64,000 nt of DNA, from positions 1-64,000 of the IMG/VR virus record IMGVR_UViG_3300044995_000369. The stretch is one strand, 5' to 3'. Under the pieces are notes generated by a model, which made no database searches, was not told the origin of the DNA, and was given only the letters and a program-made list of their open reading frames with translations. The position numbers and the translations under genes are program-made. Positions 31,201-39,808 of the stretch are shown here, in pieces. The first letter of the stretch is position 1; every line of letters starts with the position of its first letter. The DNA is from a virus.

Positions 31201-34200
31201 AAAGTTTACCGGATTGTTTGGATAAAAGTTAATCTTGTCAGAAACTGATTTCGCTATAAACTGCACTTCTCCTGAGTACTTTGGGGCCTTTATGTTTATT
31301 ACCTGAGCAAAGACTGGTCTTGAAGACAAGTAGCCAAACTCTATGTCAAGTATTGCTGTTTTGCTCAAACCATTGATTCTTGGATTGTCAAACTTAGACA
31401 GATAACTGGGAGGAACCTCCATACCAAAAATTGATGTCCCTATAACAGTTTTTGGATCGTCTTTGATCTTTTCTGTCCATTCAGAAGATTTGACAATTTT
31501 GCTCCATATATCCTTTCCCACTGCTTGCTGCAACATTCTATCTGAGAAGATAGAAGCTTGATCAAGCTTCCATTTGCCATGAAAGGCAAATCTTTTATTT
31601 TCTACTAAGGATCTCGCAAAACTATCAAAGTTTTTGATTACGCATCTGTAACCGAGTCCCTTAACAATATCTGGAAAACCATATCCGGGTCTAAGGAATA
31701 TACAAGCCATCCTGTTGGTAGTGGGATCTTCCATGAAGGATAAATCGATAGATGTCTTTCCAACCAAAGAAGACAATGTTATCCCATTTTTCAAGTCTTC
31801 TGACTTCAAGTCTTTCAGAACTACAGGATACATTTTTGTAAATTTAATCCCTGCTGAAGAGTCTTTAGAGACTTTCAACATGTTAGTAAAATCCTTCAGG
31901 GGAACTATGTACTCCGTATCCTCATTTGATGAAGAACCAAAGAAAGAAGATTTGTCTTTCGAATAGATTGAAGAAGCTATAATTTTATCTCTCATTATCT
32001 TTTTTAGGTCTTCTTCACTTGTTCCTTTTTCTATTGGTTCAAATGTATTTACTATTCTTGAGTTTTCTATAACTGCTTGACCAACAACTCCCATCATGTC
32101 CAAGAGTTGCAAGGTAAATGCACAGTGGGTAGCTATTGTTCTTACAGGGTCTAAATTACCATCTAGCCATTTTGGTTTAACTACCTTAAACAAAAATACC
32201 CACTTTCCCTCTTCTATGTTTCTTACAAACTGTTCGTATGTATATGACTTTGTATGATCTATGAAAGAATACTCGTCTGTACCTTCTATACTTTCCACCA
32301 AGCACACTGGGATTTTTATTGAGGCATCCCCTGGCACTATGTTTTTTTCGCCTTTAGGGTAAGTCCACGAGGAAAGGAAGAACTTAGAAACTGAAAATGC
32401 ACTAGCCAGGCTAGCTCCATTGTCATTAGTCTTTCCTTCTAGTACAGAATTAGAAAGCTCTTTTAAGAATTCTAGTAGCGGTGTTGCACTTCTTACTTCA
32501 TACTCCGGAACTATAGAAGCATCCTCTGAAGAAAGCTTTGATGCATACAAATAGTACTGATCAACTCCATCCTTCAGTAGCTTTCTTAACTTTTCATTTC
32601 TTAGGATGGTATCTAGGATAATTCCTGCTATGCAAAAAACAGCTACAACTAGCGCCTCTTTTTCCCTTTGCGACCCATTGTATTCTACTCCTACAGCGTC
32701 CCCTATGGAAATAAGTTCCGGAATTGAGAAGATAGAAGAATTGCTAAGCAGATTATATTTTGTAGCTATGGAATTTATGAGCTCTGCATTTATAGAATCT
32801 GCATCTTCTATTGAGGAACCCAGTGGGTAGAGTATTTGCATTCCGATAACAGAGGATCCTCCCCAAAAACTTGAAATCATATTAGGCTTACTAAGTAGGA
32901 ACAATAGGGGACTTTTAATGGATGACAGCAAAAGATCGTTAAAGCTGCTTGAGATAACATCCACAAGAGAAGAGGAAAGTCCGAATTCATTGATCATTTT
33001 TCCTCTTACCCAGGATAGGTTTGATCCCTGTGCAACAAAGTTTTCGAAGGCCTCTTTGTTGCTCAAGGCCAAGCCGAGAAACTGTTTAGCAGGATTACCT
33101 TCTCCCGTGGAAAAGTTTAGCTGAGAAAGAATACTATTTATTAGTACAGGTACAGAACTATAAGAATAATTTATGTTGTTTACAAACATCCCAACAAACT
33201 CTTTGGGATCCCTAATTTCAAACTTTTTATAGTGTTCAGATCCTTCTTCAACTTTCCCGTCACCAGAAAGGAATCCATTCCACGGAATGAAGCTCACGTT
33301 ATTGGGAACGTAGTTGTAGTCTAAAGCAGGCGAAGAGCTTGAGGGATTTGGATTGAAATTCAAACCATTACCAGATACAGTAAAGTATTCCTTAACTGTA
33401 TCTGAAAATATACTTGAATCAGTAGACGGTATGACAAACTTTTTGATAGAAGCAATCTCTGAAAGAGAGTACTTCTTCTTTCCTAATATATTTGATGGGT
33501 TAGTTTGGTCAACTACTTCTATTGTGATAGTCTCAATATCTCCTGACTCTTCAGAGATTACTCTTCCTCTTACCTTTTGTGAGGTTTTGGTTACTATTTC
33601 TACCATTTCTCCACTTCTGTCCTCCCTGGTAAAGGCTATTCCAAGCAAGCCAGCTATGGATTTTTTGAAGTCTTCTACCAGTTCCACATAAAAGTGGTCT
33701 GATGTTATACAAGAGTACATAAAGTCTCCAAAAATGCCACCATTGGAGACATAGAAAGGTCCAGCAGAGTTGGTTATTTTGTCCGGATAGAAAGAAGGAA
33801 GCAAATCTCCTAATTCTATCCTTGAACTCGGAAGAGTTTCTAAGGAAGACCTTCCGAAAAGAATCCTTTTAGCAACTGAAAAAGAGAAGGCTATATCTTT
33901 TAGTTTTGTTTGTTGTACTGGTCTTGTACTTATGTTCTCTTTCGAGGGTTCTGACTCTGGTTTTATGCTTGCTGTAACATTTGGGGAGACAAAAGACGAA
34001 ACTACTTCTATAATACCTGGTCTAGCTTTAAACTCTGGACTTAGCAAGGAAGCTTCATCTATACAACTTCCTGGAACAAAGGGGTCAGTTGTATATCTTA
34101 CGCTCTGGTCTTCGCTGTATATTACTTCTCCTGGCTGAATGTCTATTACAAACGAGTTGTCCTCCGGATTGTAAAGAGACGTTTGTTTTACAGACGCATC

Positions 34201-36420
34201 TATAAAGATTTCGGAGGTGCTAGCATTGGCAGAGACAGCTGCTTTGTTTATTTCTTTTCCTATGTGTATTTTGCATTCCTTCAAGGAGCCCAAGATAAGC
34301 TTTCCTATGGCTTTCAGCCTTGTGAAAGATATAGTGTTATCAGATCTTACAATGTATAGACTCGAATCAGAGTTTATTGTCATATTATCTGTTGCTACAA
34401 GTAGCAAATCGTTTAGGGAGCAAGAAAGAAATTCGCGAGATGCTGATCTTTGCAACAGTGAGTTGTATGCTCCTTCTGACAAGTTGTCTGATACATTGGA
34501 AGATAAGTCAGAGTTTAAAGCACCAAATGAACCAGCAATCCTTCTTAGTATGTCTTTGTATATATCAAAATTTGATGTACCAATTTTGTAGTTTTTGTCA
34601 TAGATTTTTGAAATCCCAGACAAGGACACATTTCTAAGAAGGGAGCTTATAGGAATTGAATATTTTTCTTCATCGTAGCCACCAAGTCCATAAGTCAGTA
34701 TTTCTGCATCTAAAAAAGGAGCTATGTTTTCTTTGAAGACGCTTGGATCTTCTGGGGAGTAAACTCCAGGACTATCCCATCTTTTCCTTTCTGCTCCGAA
34801 AACAAGATGGGCATAAGGTGGGGTTTCATAATAAAGTATTTGCAGCTCATTAAAGTAGTTGTCTTCTGAAGGTTCTGCGTAGCCATATACAAAAGAACCA
34901 TCGGATTCTTTTCCCATATAAGAAACAAACGGAGTCCAGTAGAAGAAAGAAGGCAAGTCAGAGTAAGCCTTGATGTTAGAGCCTGACTTTATTCCTCCTT
35001 TCCACCTCGGAGAGTTCAACAGCTTCGAACTAATTACATCCTGCCAGTCTTTTTCTTTGATATACTCTCTAACTTTCAGGGCAGAAAACTGATCCAAAGT
35101 TTTTGGAGAACCATCATCTGCTTCTGCTGGTTTATTTCCTGTTTTACTTACCTGATTTATAGCAGCTCTACCCAGTATTGGAGAAGTTATCTTGTCCTTG
35201 ACTTCAGAAATAGACTTATCCAAATCACTAATTGTAAGGTTCTTTGTTCCATGTTTTACGATGGTATTTGGTACAAGATCTGTTTTTGAATATTGGGGAG
35301 TCTCTTCTACGTCATAAAATAAATCCCCAGACCAGATTGCTCTTTTCCAGTCCTCATCTAACTCGACTTGGGTAGATCCTTCTGTAACTGGCTTTTCCAG
35401 CCTAGTATCAATGTAGGAGACATAGTCTTTATTTCCTTTTTCAGTGTAAAAAAGAGGAACATTGACAATGTTAGCGAAGTCAGCCAGAATAGGAAGACTC
35501 GCTAGAGCAGAGTTTTCACTTTCATCTATTTTTGTTGGCAGCACCATTCTTGCAGCTGCAAGTGCAGAGGTGCTTTTGAGTTTTGTTCCTATAACAGAGC
35601 TTTTTGAAATGATGACTTTTTTGGCTTCTGTAAACCATTTACCAAAAATACCACCATATGCTACTCCAGCTTTTACCGGAATAAACAAAGGTCTTGTGAT
35701 TTTGCCTAGATAAAGACCACCCTTTACCATTGGTTTTTGAGGACAATTGTACATTTCCCTTCCAACTTCCACTTCTATAGAAAGAGGAAATGCTTTGTCT
35801 TCCACCAGCCCTTTTGATGCTAGTTGGGAGTCTATTGTCATAACGTCAGAAGCGTTCAAAGATTTAATCAAATCTTTAGCTCCTTCTTTGGGAACTCTTA
35901 GCGTCCAAGGAATATTAAACTGGTCAATGTATTTGTATTCTGGAGGAACCTCGTCTCCGAACTTGTTGATGGAGTCTTTTGGCATTGATACTTGATTTTT
36001 AATCGAAATTCTGGCAGCTTCTTCGAACGCTTTTTGTGCTTTGTTTTTTTGGTCAGCTATGAACTCTTGAGCTTTCTTGATTACTTCAGAAATGTCCCCA
36101 AAAGCGATATGCCTAAAAATGGAAGCAGCATGAGTTAAAGCAGTTGGGGTTATAAAATATCTGACATCATAGCCACAAATCATCTCCAGATGATTCAGCC
36201 TGTTATATACATTGTACTCTTTTGAAGGAGAAGATGCTTCTATAGAAGCATCCGTTGTATCCTTCGGAGCTAGTGGTTGATTTTTTAACCTACCAACATC
36301 CCCTTTTCCAGGAGAAGTACCATCAGTAAAAAGTGTCTTAGTAGAATCTGTGATAGCAGGAGGATTTGCACCAATTCTCCTTGCTGCCAGTTCCTTGTCT
36401 CTGAGGTTTATTTCTGCCAT
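28231..36420 (-). CDS. Giant 2729-aa virion protein, unknown
   Basis: ATG at 36420 follows the stop of the 1069-aa gene by one base, and its own stop overlaps the nuclease start (TAATG). The first 100 residues are polar and probably disordered; the rest looks beta-rich with many serines and few cysteines, and has no obvious membrane segment or signal peptide. No catalytic motif is recognised. Its length, its place in a chain of very large tail-module genes and its composition suggest a baseplate, tail-tip or fibre protein, but this is position-based. The open frame is uninterrupted over 8.2 kb, showing strong selection to keep it intact. Confidence 0.55.
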   Translation of the reverse strand: MAEINLRDKELAARRIGANPPAITDSTKTLFTDGTSPGKGDVGRLKNQPLAPKDTTDASIEASSPSKEYNVYNRLNHLEMICGYDVRYFITPTALTHAASIFRHIAFGDISEVIKKAQEFIADQKNKAQKAFEEAARISIKNQVSMPKDSINKFGDEVPPEYKYIDQFNIPWTLRVPKEGAKDLIKSLNASDVMTIDSQLASKGLVEDKAFPLSIEVEVGREMYNCPQKPMVKGGLYLGKITRPLFIPVKAGVAYGGIFGKWFTEAKKVIISKSSVIGTKLKSTSALAAARMVLPTKIDESENSALASLPILADFANIVNVPLFYTEKGNKDYVSYIDTRLEKPVTEGSTQVELDEDWKRAIWSGDLFYDVEETPQYSKTDLVPNTIVKHGTKNLTISDLDKSISEVKDKITSPILGRAAINQVSKTGNKPAEADDGSPKTLDQFSALKVREYIKEKDWQDVISSKLLNSPRWKGGIKSGSNIKAYSDLPSFFYWTPFVSYMGKESDGSFVYGYAEPSEDNYFNELQILYYETPPYAHLVFGAERKRWDSPGVYSPEDPSVFKENIAPFLDAEILTYGLGGYDEEKYSIPISSLLRNVSLSGISKIYDKNYKIGTSNFDIYKDILRRIAGSFGALNSDLSSNVSDNLSEGAYNSLLQRSASREFLSCSLNDLLLVATDNMTINSDSSLYIVRSDNTISFTRLKAIGKLILGSLKECKIHIGKEINKAAVSANASTSEIFIDASVKQTSLYNPEDNSFVIDIQPGEVIYSEDQSVRYTTDPFVPGSCIDEASLLSPEFKARPGIIEVVSSFVSPNVTASIKPESEPSKENISTRPVQQTKLKDIAFSFSVAKRILFGRSSLETLPSSRIELGDLLPSFYPDKITNSAGPFYVSNGGIFGDFMYSCITSDHFYVELVEDFKKSIAGLLGIAFTREDRSGEMVEIVTKTSQKVRGRVISEESGDIETITIEVVDQTNPSNILGKKKYSLSEIASIKKFVIPSTDSSIFSDTVKEYFTVSGNGLNFNPNPSSSSPALDYNYVPNNVSFIPWNGFLSGDGKVEEGSEHYKKFEIRDPKEFVGMFVNNINYSYSSVPVLINSILSQLNFSTGEGNPAKQFLGLALSNKEAFENFVAQGSNLSWVRGKMINEFGLSSSLVDVISSSFNDLLLSSIKSPLLFLLSKPNMISSFWGGSSVIGMQILYPLGSSIEDADSINAELINSIATKYNLLSNSSIFSIPELISIGDAVGVEYNGSQREKEALVVAVFCIAGIILDTILRNEKLRKLLKDGVDQYYLYASKLSSEDASIVPEYEVRSATPLLEFLKELSNSVLEGKTNDNGASLASAFSVSKFFLSSWTYPKGEKNIVPGDASIKIPVCLVESIEGTDEYSFIDHTKSYTYEQFVRNIEEGKWVFLFKVVKPKWLDGNLDPVRTIATHCAFTLQLLDMMGVVGQAVIENSRIVNTFEPIEKGTSEEDLKKIMRDKIIASSIYSKDKSSFFGSSSNEDTEYIVPLKDFTNMLKVSKDSSAGIKFTKMYPVVLKDLKSEDLKNGITLSSLVGKTSIDLSFMEDPTTNRMACIFLRPGYGFPDIVKGLGYRCVIKNFDSFARSLVENKRFAFHGKWKLDQASIFSDRMLQQAVGKDIWSKIVKSSEWTEKIKDDPKTVIGTSIFGMEVPPSYLSKFDNPRINGLSKTAILDIEFGYLSSRPVFAQVINIKAPKYSGEVQFIAKSVSDKINFYPNNPVNFSVALTEGAVQNKRIESNLETALNITKKLAQKNDQSLKHLNWLPAQLLQILSTSLYADSSNEGSRRLSFVLRNFSDTKVPGIERDIYFTAAFGVPAAYQKSDAEELTREIGNNHSYQDKKNKIVEMINSDKLRDVGFIKNSELTVTGKTYTDFLLRNGMYPYLPRGTKFRTLEGILNGTFDDYNSLLEGGSDHESIVDFHPLSFLTSMTNIGLSKRRAVLYGFAVLSKLLTSYKFYKDPNAVNPYAGIYVKSPGELSFSQEDVGILRQSGRKGFLKDGKPVSPSYISVVVIPDFGNIGEDIKTVFSSYLTGVTNIDENISEKSLFSFFGVGSYLGGEYVEKGQKPTILIPSDTSQSGDLSSYNSENVVLASNLLKKYYEAAKASKLYSSNNGGDDSSNTAIFLSISSGEVFPSNITRVEEIEKYISENSLSSVVIKLEIDQGSIKEFSRALDILKNEEDNRKNNRAYFFDASGGVVYYTVAILSYLKNVITIKKSDKNSGNKRNIDMLQFLFDLLSEAGGIFEYMDGSSCESDIDAVNEIDLYSLVSGAKMPSSPSSLPVRLSVLKEGKNETKVEQLFAIASKVYIGPSSTLDNKKIHVAVTNVSVGIGKNINGLTCTRSFGEGLTLCGDPESESNLLSSSLEEVPSFIPKRSPVLKTNSPGNENKPNNLLVTEKSDIHFSYLPGVNRILLAKAELKLRYLKDRYNDPAIKTYKSDSVRLSDLTLNELTYVPGEYFVKEIGGKLKSLFSGPGKDEKYCSFADLLGVEDSKRLAITKTFDSKKFMVATGHTFGKNDGTSKYYDIYATGEPLSILGVSLGGLKNSAYTSIEIDKDVEKFDKKVIAALWSLFAAKMFIGVDNIGVELSDEEFEQAQIEIGELGRVKPSISPLGPNMLRIYSDIDSYDIFERKEGNGNYIIRFKSTTVGGGSSLKLQWEQVSVGFKKSSPLSETDLALPDNAKKLGTGFKQIAKVNANTNGVRIITFDRIGVSA

Positions 36421-36421
36421 A

Positions 36422-39400
36422 TTAGAATATTATCCCTCTAGGATTTGGATCCTGTCCTCTGTAAGCATTTGGATCTTTAACTGCTTCATCCAAAACAAAC
36501 ATAGAAGGTCTTGGTGCTTTCCTAGTCAGCAAGAAAACCTCTGAAGTTTTACTGCCTGCGTTGGAAAGGAGCGGTTCTCCTGTTTCACTAGTTATTCCTC
36601 CGACCAGTTTGTCCAAATCTTCCCCATAAATGTAATCAACAGACCACTCTGGAGATTTAAAATATCTGTTGAAGCCATCTACAAGCTGAGTGTCTACTCT
36701 ATTATATACTGCTCCACCTACCGAAGTTCCTCCGTTAGCTAACACCTCATCACCTTCATATTCATCTGGATTTGCACTGATGATTTCTTTGACGTCGTTG
36801 TAAATTATTCTAGAAAGGTATTCAGCTAGTCTGTCTTTAAAAACTATGTATCTTTCTCCATTGTTATAAACTGATATGTTTTTAAGAGCAGTAGAAGGGA
36901 CTGGAGTTTCCCCACCAGTTCTTGAGCTTCTGACAATGGTTGTATCTTGGAATATTGTAGTTAAGTCTAAGCCAATGGAATCTAAGATGTTAACTGCTTC
37001 ATTTATAATAGGAACGTGAATAGCCAGGTTCCAAATTCCTTCTGCAGTGTCAAGTGCAGCACTCCCGAAAATACCGATAGTTTTTGCTGCAAGTCCAATG
37101 CCGGAAGCAGCAAGGCCAATTCCTCCTAAGGTAAGGGCAGTTCCCCCTCCTTGTATTATATTGAAAGTAAGAGCTTGCCAAACACCATCATGTTTTAGCG
37201 CCCTTAAGGATCCTGCAAATAGTCTGATTGCGATGTCTGTTTCTCTCCTATAGAAGTTTAGTCCTGCATTCGCAGAAACATTTGCTAGAGTTGTAAAAAT
37301 ATCCTTTGGCCATCTTTCATCGAATGTGAAATATGATCTATCACATCTTATAAAAGAGGTATATACCACTTTGGAGGAGGGCATAGTGGTTGCCGCTGAT
37401 ACATAGTCATTACGGCCAATTACTTGAGTAAATCTGCCACCTAAATCTCTGACTCTGTCAGAAACTATTCTTACAAGCATGCCTGGAAGTTTTTTATCTC
37501 TAAGCAATCTTGCGATAGTATCTTTGTTCCAAGTTGCTGAAAAGTTAAGGACTTTATTAAATCCAGTCTCATTAAATCCAACGATGCTGTATATATAGTC
37601 TATCTCTTCGTTTGATACGCACTCACAACCATCGAGCAAAGATGCCGCAATTGCCCTGTTTACTTTTGCGTGAGAACCAAAAGCTAGACTTAGCTCTCCG
37701 ATAGTGCTATTTGCAATAAGTTCATCCAGTCCTAGGGGAAATACTTGGACTATTACAGAATCAACTGCAAATCCATAGGCAACTTTTCCAAAGTCGTCTT
37801 GAAGATCTATTTCGTAATTTACAACTTTATCACTATTGCTAAGAATTCCTAACGTCACCGTTTCAAAGACGTTAGACAAAAAGGAGCTAGCACCAAAAAT
37901 AATATCCAATGGGCCAAGAGGAGTCAGAAGGTACCAAGCTTCTGCTTCGTACTTTGAGACTAAATCTATGGGAGATACTTTGCTTGCGGTAGGAGTTGCG
38001 GACTTAGCCACCTTGACGTAGGATCCATCAAAAGTCTGCTTTAGTGGTACTAGCGAACTATACTCATCTGGAAGAGATATCCTGTTTTCAATAATAGACA
38101 AAAAGTCACCTTGCTGAATAAGAGGATAGTCTTCTATAAGAACCCTTTTTGTTTTATCATCCAAGTCTTCTGTTTTAATGGTAGGTATAGGCATATAGAA
38201 CATCGACCTAACAGGTGCCCTTATGAAGCCCCCTGTTCTTTCATCGTAATCTCTATACATAGCAACCGTCATAAAAGCTGCCATGAGAGTAGAACCAGTG
38301 ACAGAGTGAGTATCTTCTTCCTGGAAAGTATAATCCCCAGAATTTTTAATACGGGCAGGAAGAAGTGGATCTTGTCCAAAAGAATCACCTACCGTACCAG
38401 GCATTGCAGGTACAGGTATAAGCCAAGAGTAAGATAAAGCTCTGTGAGTAGGAAGAGCTCTACTGATAAACGGTGTATTTGCAATTAGGAAATCAGGATC
38501 GGGAAATAGATTCTTCCATACTCCCCTCAGAGTTGTGCGAGTAGGAATTTCTCCACGTTTATACTCCCTATACTGATATGGCTTATTTTCTTTTATAATG
38601 TTTTCAGCAGTTTCTGCTGGGGAATCGATTTCATAATAAACAGTATTGTATTGAAGAGGGATAATGTCAGGTACACCATATTGTTCAACTTTTACTGGGG
38701 TAAGACATAATTCTGGTCCCCAACCAGCAATAGCTGGAGGAAGTGATCCTATAAATCCTATGTTGTTAGGATTTAAAGCTACTGGTATACTTACATCTTT
38801 GATTAGAACTTTCATATTGCTTTTAAGAAAGTTCATAAAAGAATCCATAAAGTTTCTAACAGTCGCATCGAAGTCTATTCTCTTCTTACCCAACAATGAA
38901 CCGGTTTCTGGGTTGTCTCTGATTGGCCTTCTTCTACCAAACCAGCTAATGACTCTTATTTGTGTAGCACCATCCGCAAGTATTGCCTTACTGGATGTGT
39001 CAAAGGTTACATCTTCAAAGACATCTATTGCTGGCTCTGGGTCTGTTATATCGCCAGATACGATTATCAGCTTCGGTAAGTCCCAGTCTCTCCCAGTAAT
39101 AATTTCTGTGTTTATCCTTTTCAGACTCTGATCCACAATTCTAGCTGCTTCTGTAGGACCATATTTGCTGAGTAGCCTTACATTTATGTCTGCTGCTAAG
39201 AGATTATTTCTTTGAGAAACGATATCCTTTATCAGCTCTCTTTGGTAGTTTTCTTTAGCCAACAAAGTTTTATACTTTGCAATTGTTGCAAGAAGTTCAT
39301 TTGTTTTAGTTTCGAAGACATATAGGTTACCCCTAACTATATACTTACCCTCAAGAATGTCATCAAAGTATTGTGAGGCATAGTGGTAAACTGGGGTCTT

Positions 39401-39631
39401 ACTGTTTTCTTCTCTGTGTTCAATGCCTACTATTTCAGATATCCAGATTGGACCAAAGAATACACTGCACCTAACGGAAGATTTATGGTTGGACTTGTAG
39501 GGATCATAAAAAGTGGGGTCTTTAGACTGCTGAGTAGTGTCGGCTATACCAAACTCATCAGTCCTAGTGACAGCCTTTATTGATGCCCTGGTAGCATCTA
39601 GTTTGTCTTGGAATTGTCTAGTATCTGCCAA
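36422..39631 (-). CDS. 1069-aa virion structural protein, tail/baseplate-like
   Basis: The best start is TTG at 39631 (MADTRQFQDKLD): GAAGGG stands 7 bases upstream, and no in-frame ATG lies nearby. Residues about 55-110 (CSVFFGPIWISEIVG, then TPVYHYASQYFDDI and GKYIVRGNLYVFE) resemble the N-terminal beta domain of minor tail or baseplate proteins of large myophages; this is a resemblance in pattern only. A glycine-rich hydrophobic stretch (GGIGLAASGIGLAAKTIG) occurs around residue 840-860. It is the first gene of the leftward giant operon and probably has the promoter in the 39632-39808 gap. Exact function unknown. Confidence 0.55.
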   Translation of the reverse strand: MADTRQFQDKLDATRASIKAVTRTDEFGIADTTQQSKDPTFYDPYKSNHKSSVRCSVFFGPIWISEIVGIEHREENSKTPVYHYASQYFDDILEGKYIVRGNLYVFETKTNELLATIAKYKTLLAKENYQRELIKDIVSQRNNLLAADINVRLLSKYGPTEAARIVDQSLKRINTEIITGRDWDLPKLIIVSGDITDPEPAIDVFEDVTFDTSSKAILADGATQIRVISWFGRRRPIRDNPETGSLLGKKRIDFDATVRNFMDSFMNFLKSNMKVLIKDVSIPVALNPNNIGFIGSLPPAIAGWGPELCLTPVKVEQYGVPDIIPLQYNTVYYEIDSPAETAENIIKENKPYQYREYKRGEIPTRTTLRGVWKNLFPDPDFLIANTPFISRALPTHRALSYSWLIPVPAMPGTVGDSFGQDPLLPARIKNSGDYTFQEEDTHSVTGSTLMAAFMTVAMYRDYDERTGGFIRAPVRSMFYMPIPTIKTEDLDDKTKRVLIEDYPLIQQGDFLSIIENRISLPDEYSSLVPLKQTFDGSYVKVAKSATPTASKVSPIDLVSKYEAEAWYLLTPLGPLDIIFGASSFLSNVFETVTLGILSNSDKVVNYEIDLQDDFGKVAYGFAVDSVIVQVFPLGLDELIANSTIGELSLAFGSHAKVNRAIAASLLDGCECVSNEEIDYIYSIVGFNETGFNKVLNFSATWNKDTIARLLRDKKLPGMLVRIVSDRVRDLGGRFTQVIGRNDYVSAATTMPSSKVVYTSFIRCDRSYFTFDERWPKDIFTTLANVSANAGLNFYRRETDIAIRLFAGSLRALKHDGVWQALTFNIIQGGGTALTLGGIGLAASGIGLAAKTIGIFGSAALDTAEGIWNLAIHVPIINEAVNILDSIGLDLTTIFQDTTIVRSSRTGGETPVPSTALKNISVYNNGERYIVFKDRLAEYLSRIIYNDVKEIISANPDEYEGDEVLANGGTSVGGAVYNRVDTQLVDGFNRYFKSPEWSVDYIYGEDLDKLVGGITSETGEPLLSNAGSKTSEVFLLTRKAPRPSMFVLDEAVKDPNAYRGQDPNPRGIIF

Positions 39632-39808
39632 CTTAGTACCCTTCAGCTACTTGTTAAGTATATCTGATCTATCTTGTCTAAAAGCATTTTGGATAGAGGT
39701 ACCTCATATAGCTTGTTTGCTTAGATGTTTAGCACACATTTAGTGCTTGTCAACACAGGTGGGCGTAAGACACAGACACCGACTACCCAATAAGGAGATG
39801 AAGTAAAG
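39632..39808. promoter_or_regulatory. Divergent control region between the giant-gene operon and recA
   Basis: This 177-bp gap separates two operons read outward. For the leftward operon there is a perfect TTGACA -35 box (39748-39753) followed by TAAACA at 16 bases or AAACAT at 17. A second, weaker option is TATACT at 39657-39662 without a good -35. The spacer of the first is an inverted repeat, AGCAC-7-GTGCT (39731-39747), placed like an operator. A 10-bp palindrome GAGGTACCTC lies at 39696-39705. I see no convincing rightward -10/-35 pair for recA. The ribosome-binding site AAGGAG (39792-39797) stands 11 bases before the recA ATG. Confidence 0.4.
39731..39753 (-). promoter_or_regulatory. 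TTGACA -35 box with an operator-like inverted repeat
   Basis: TTGACA reads leftward at 39748-39753, and the adjoining 17 bases form AGCAC-taaatgt-GTGCT. A repressor bound there would cover the promoter spacer. The matching -10 is poor, so promoter strength is uncertain. Confidence 0.35.
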
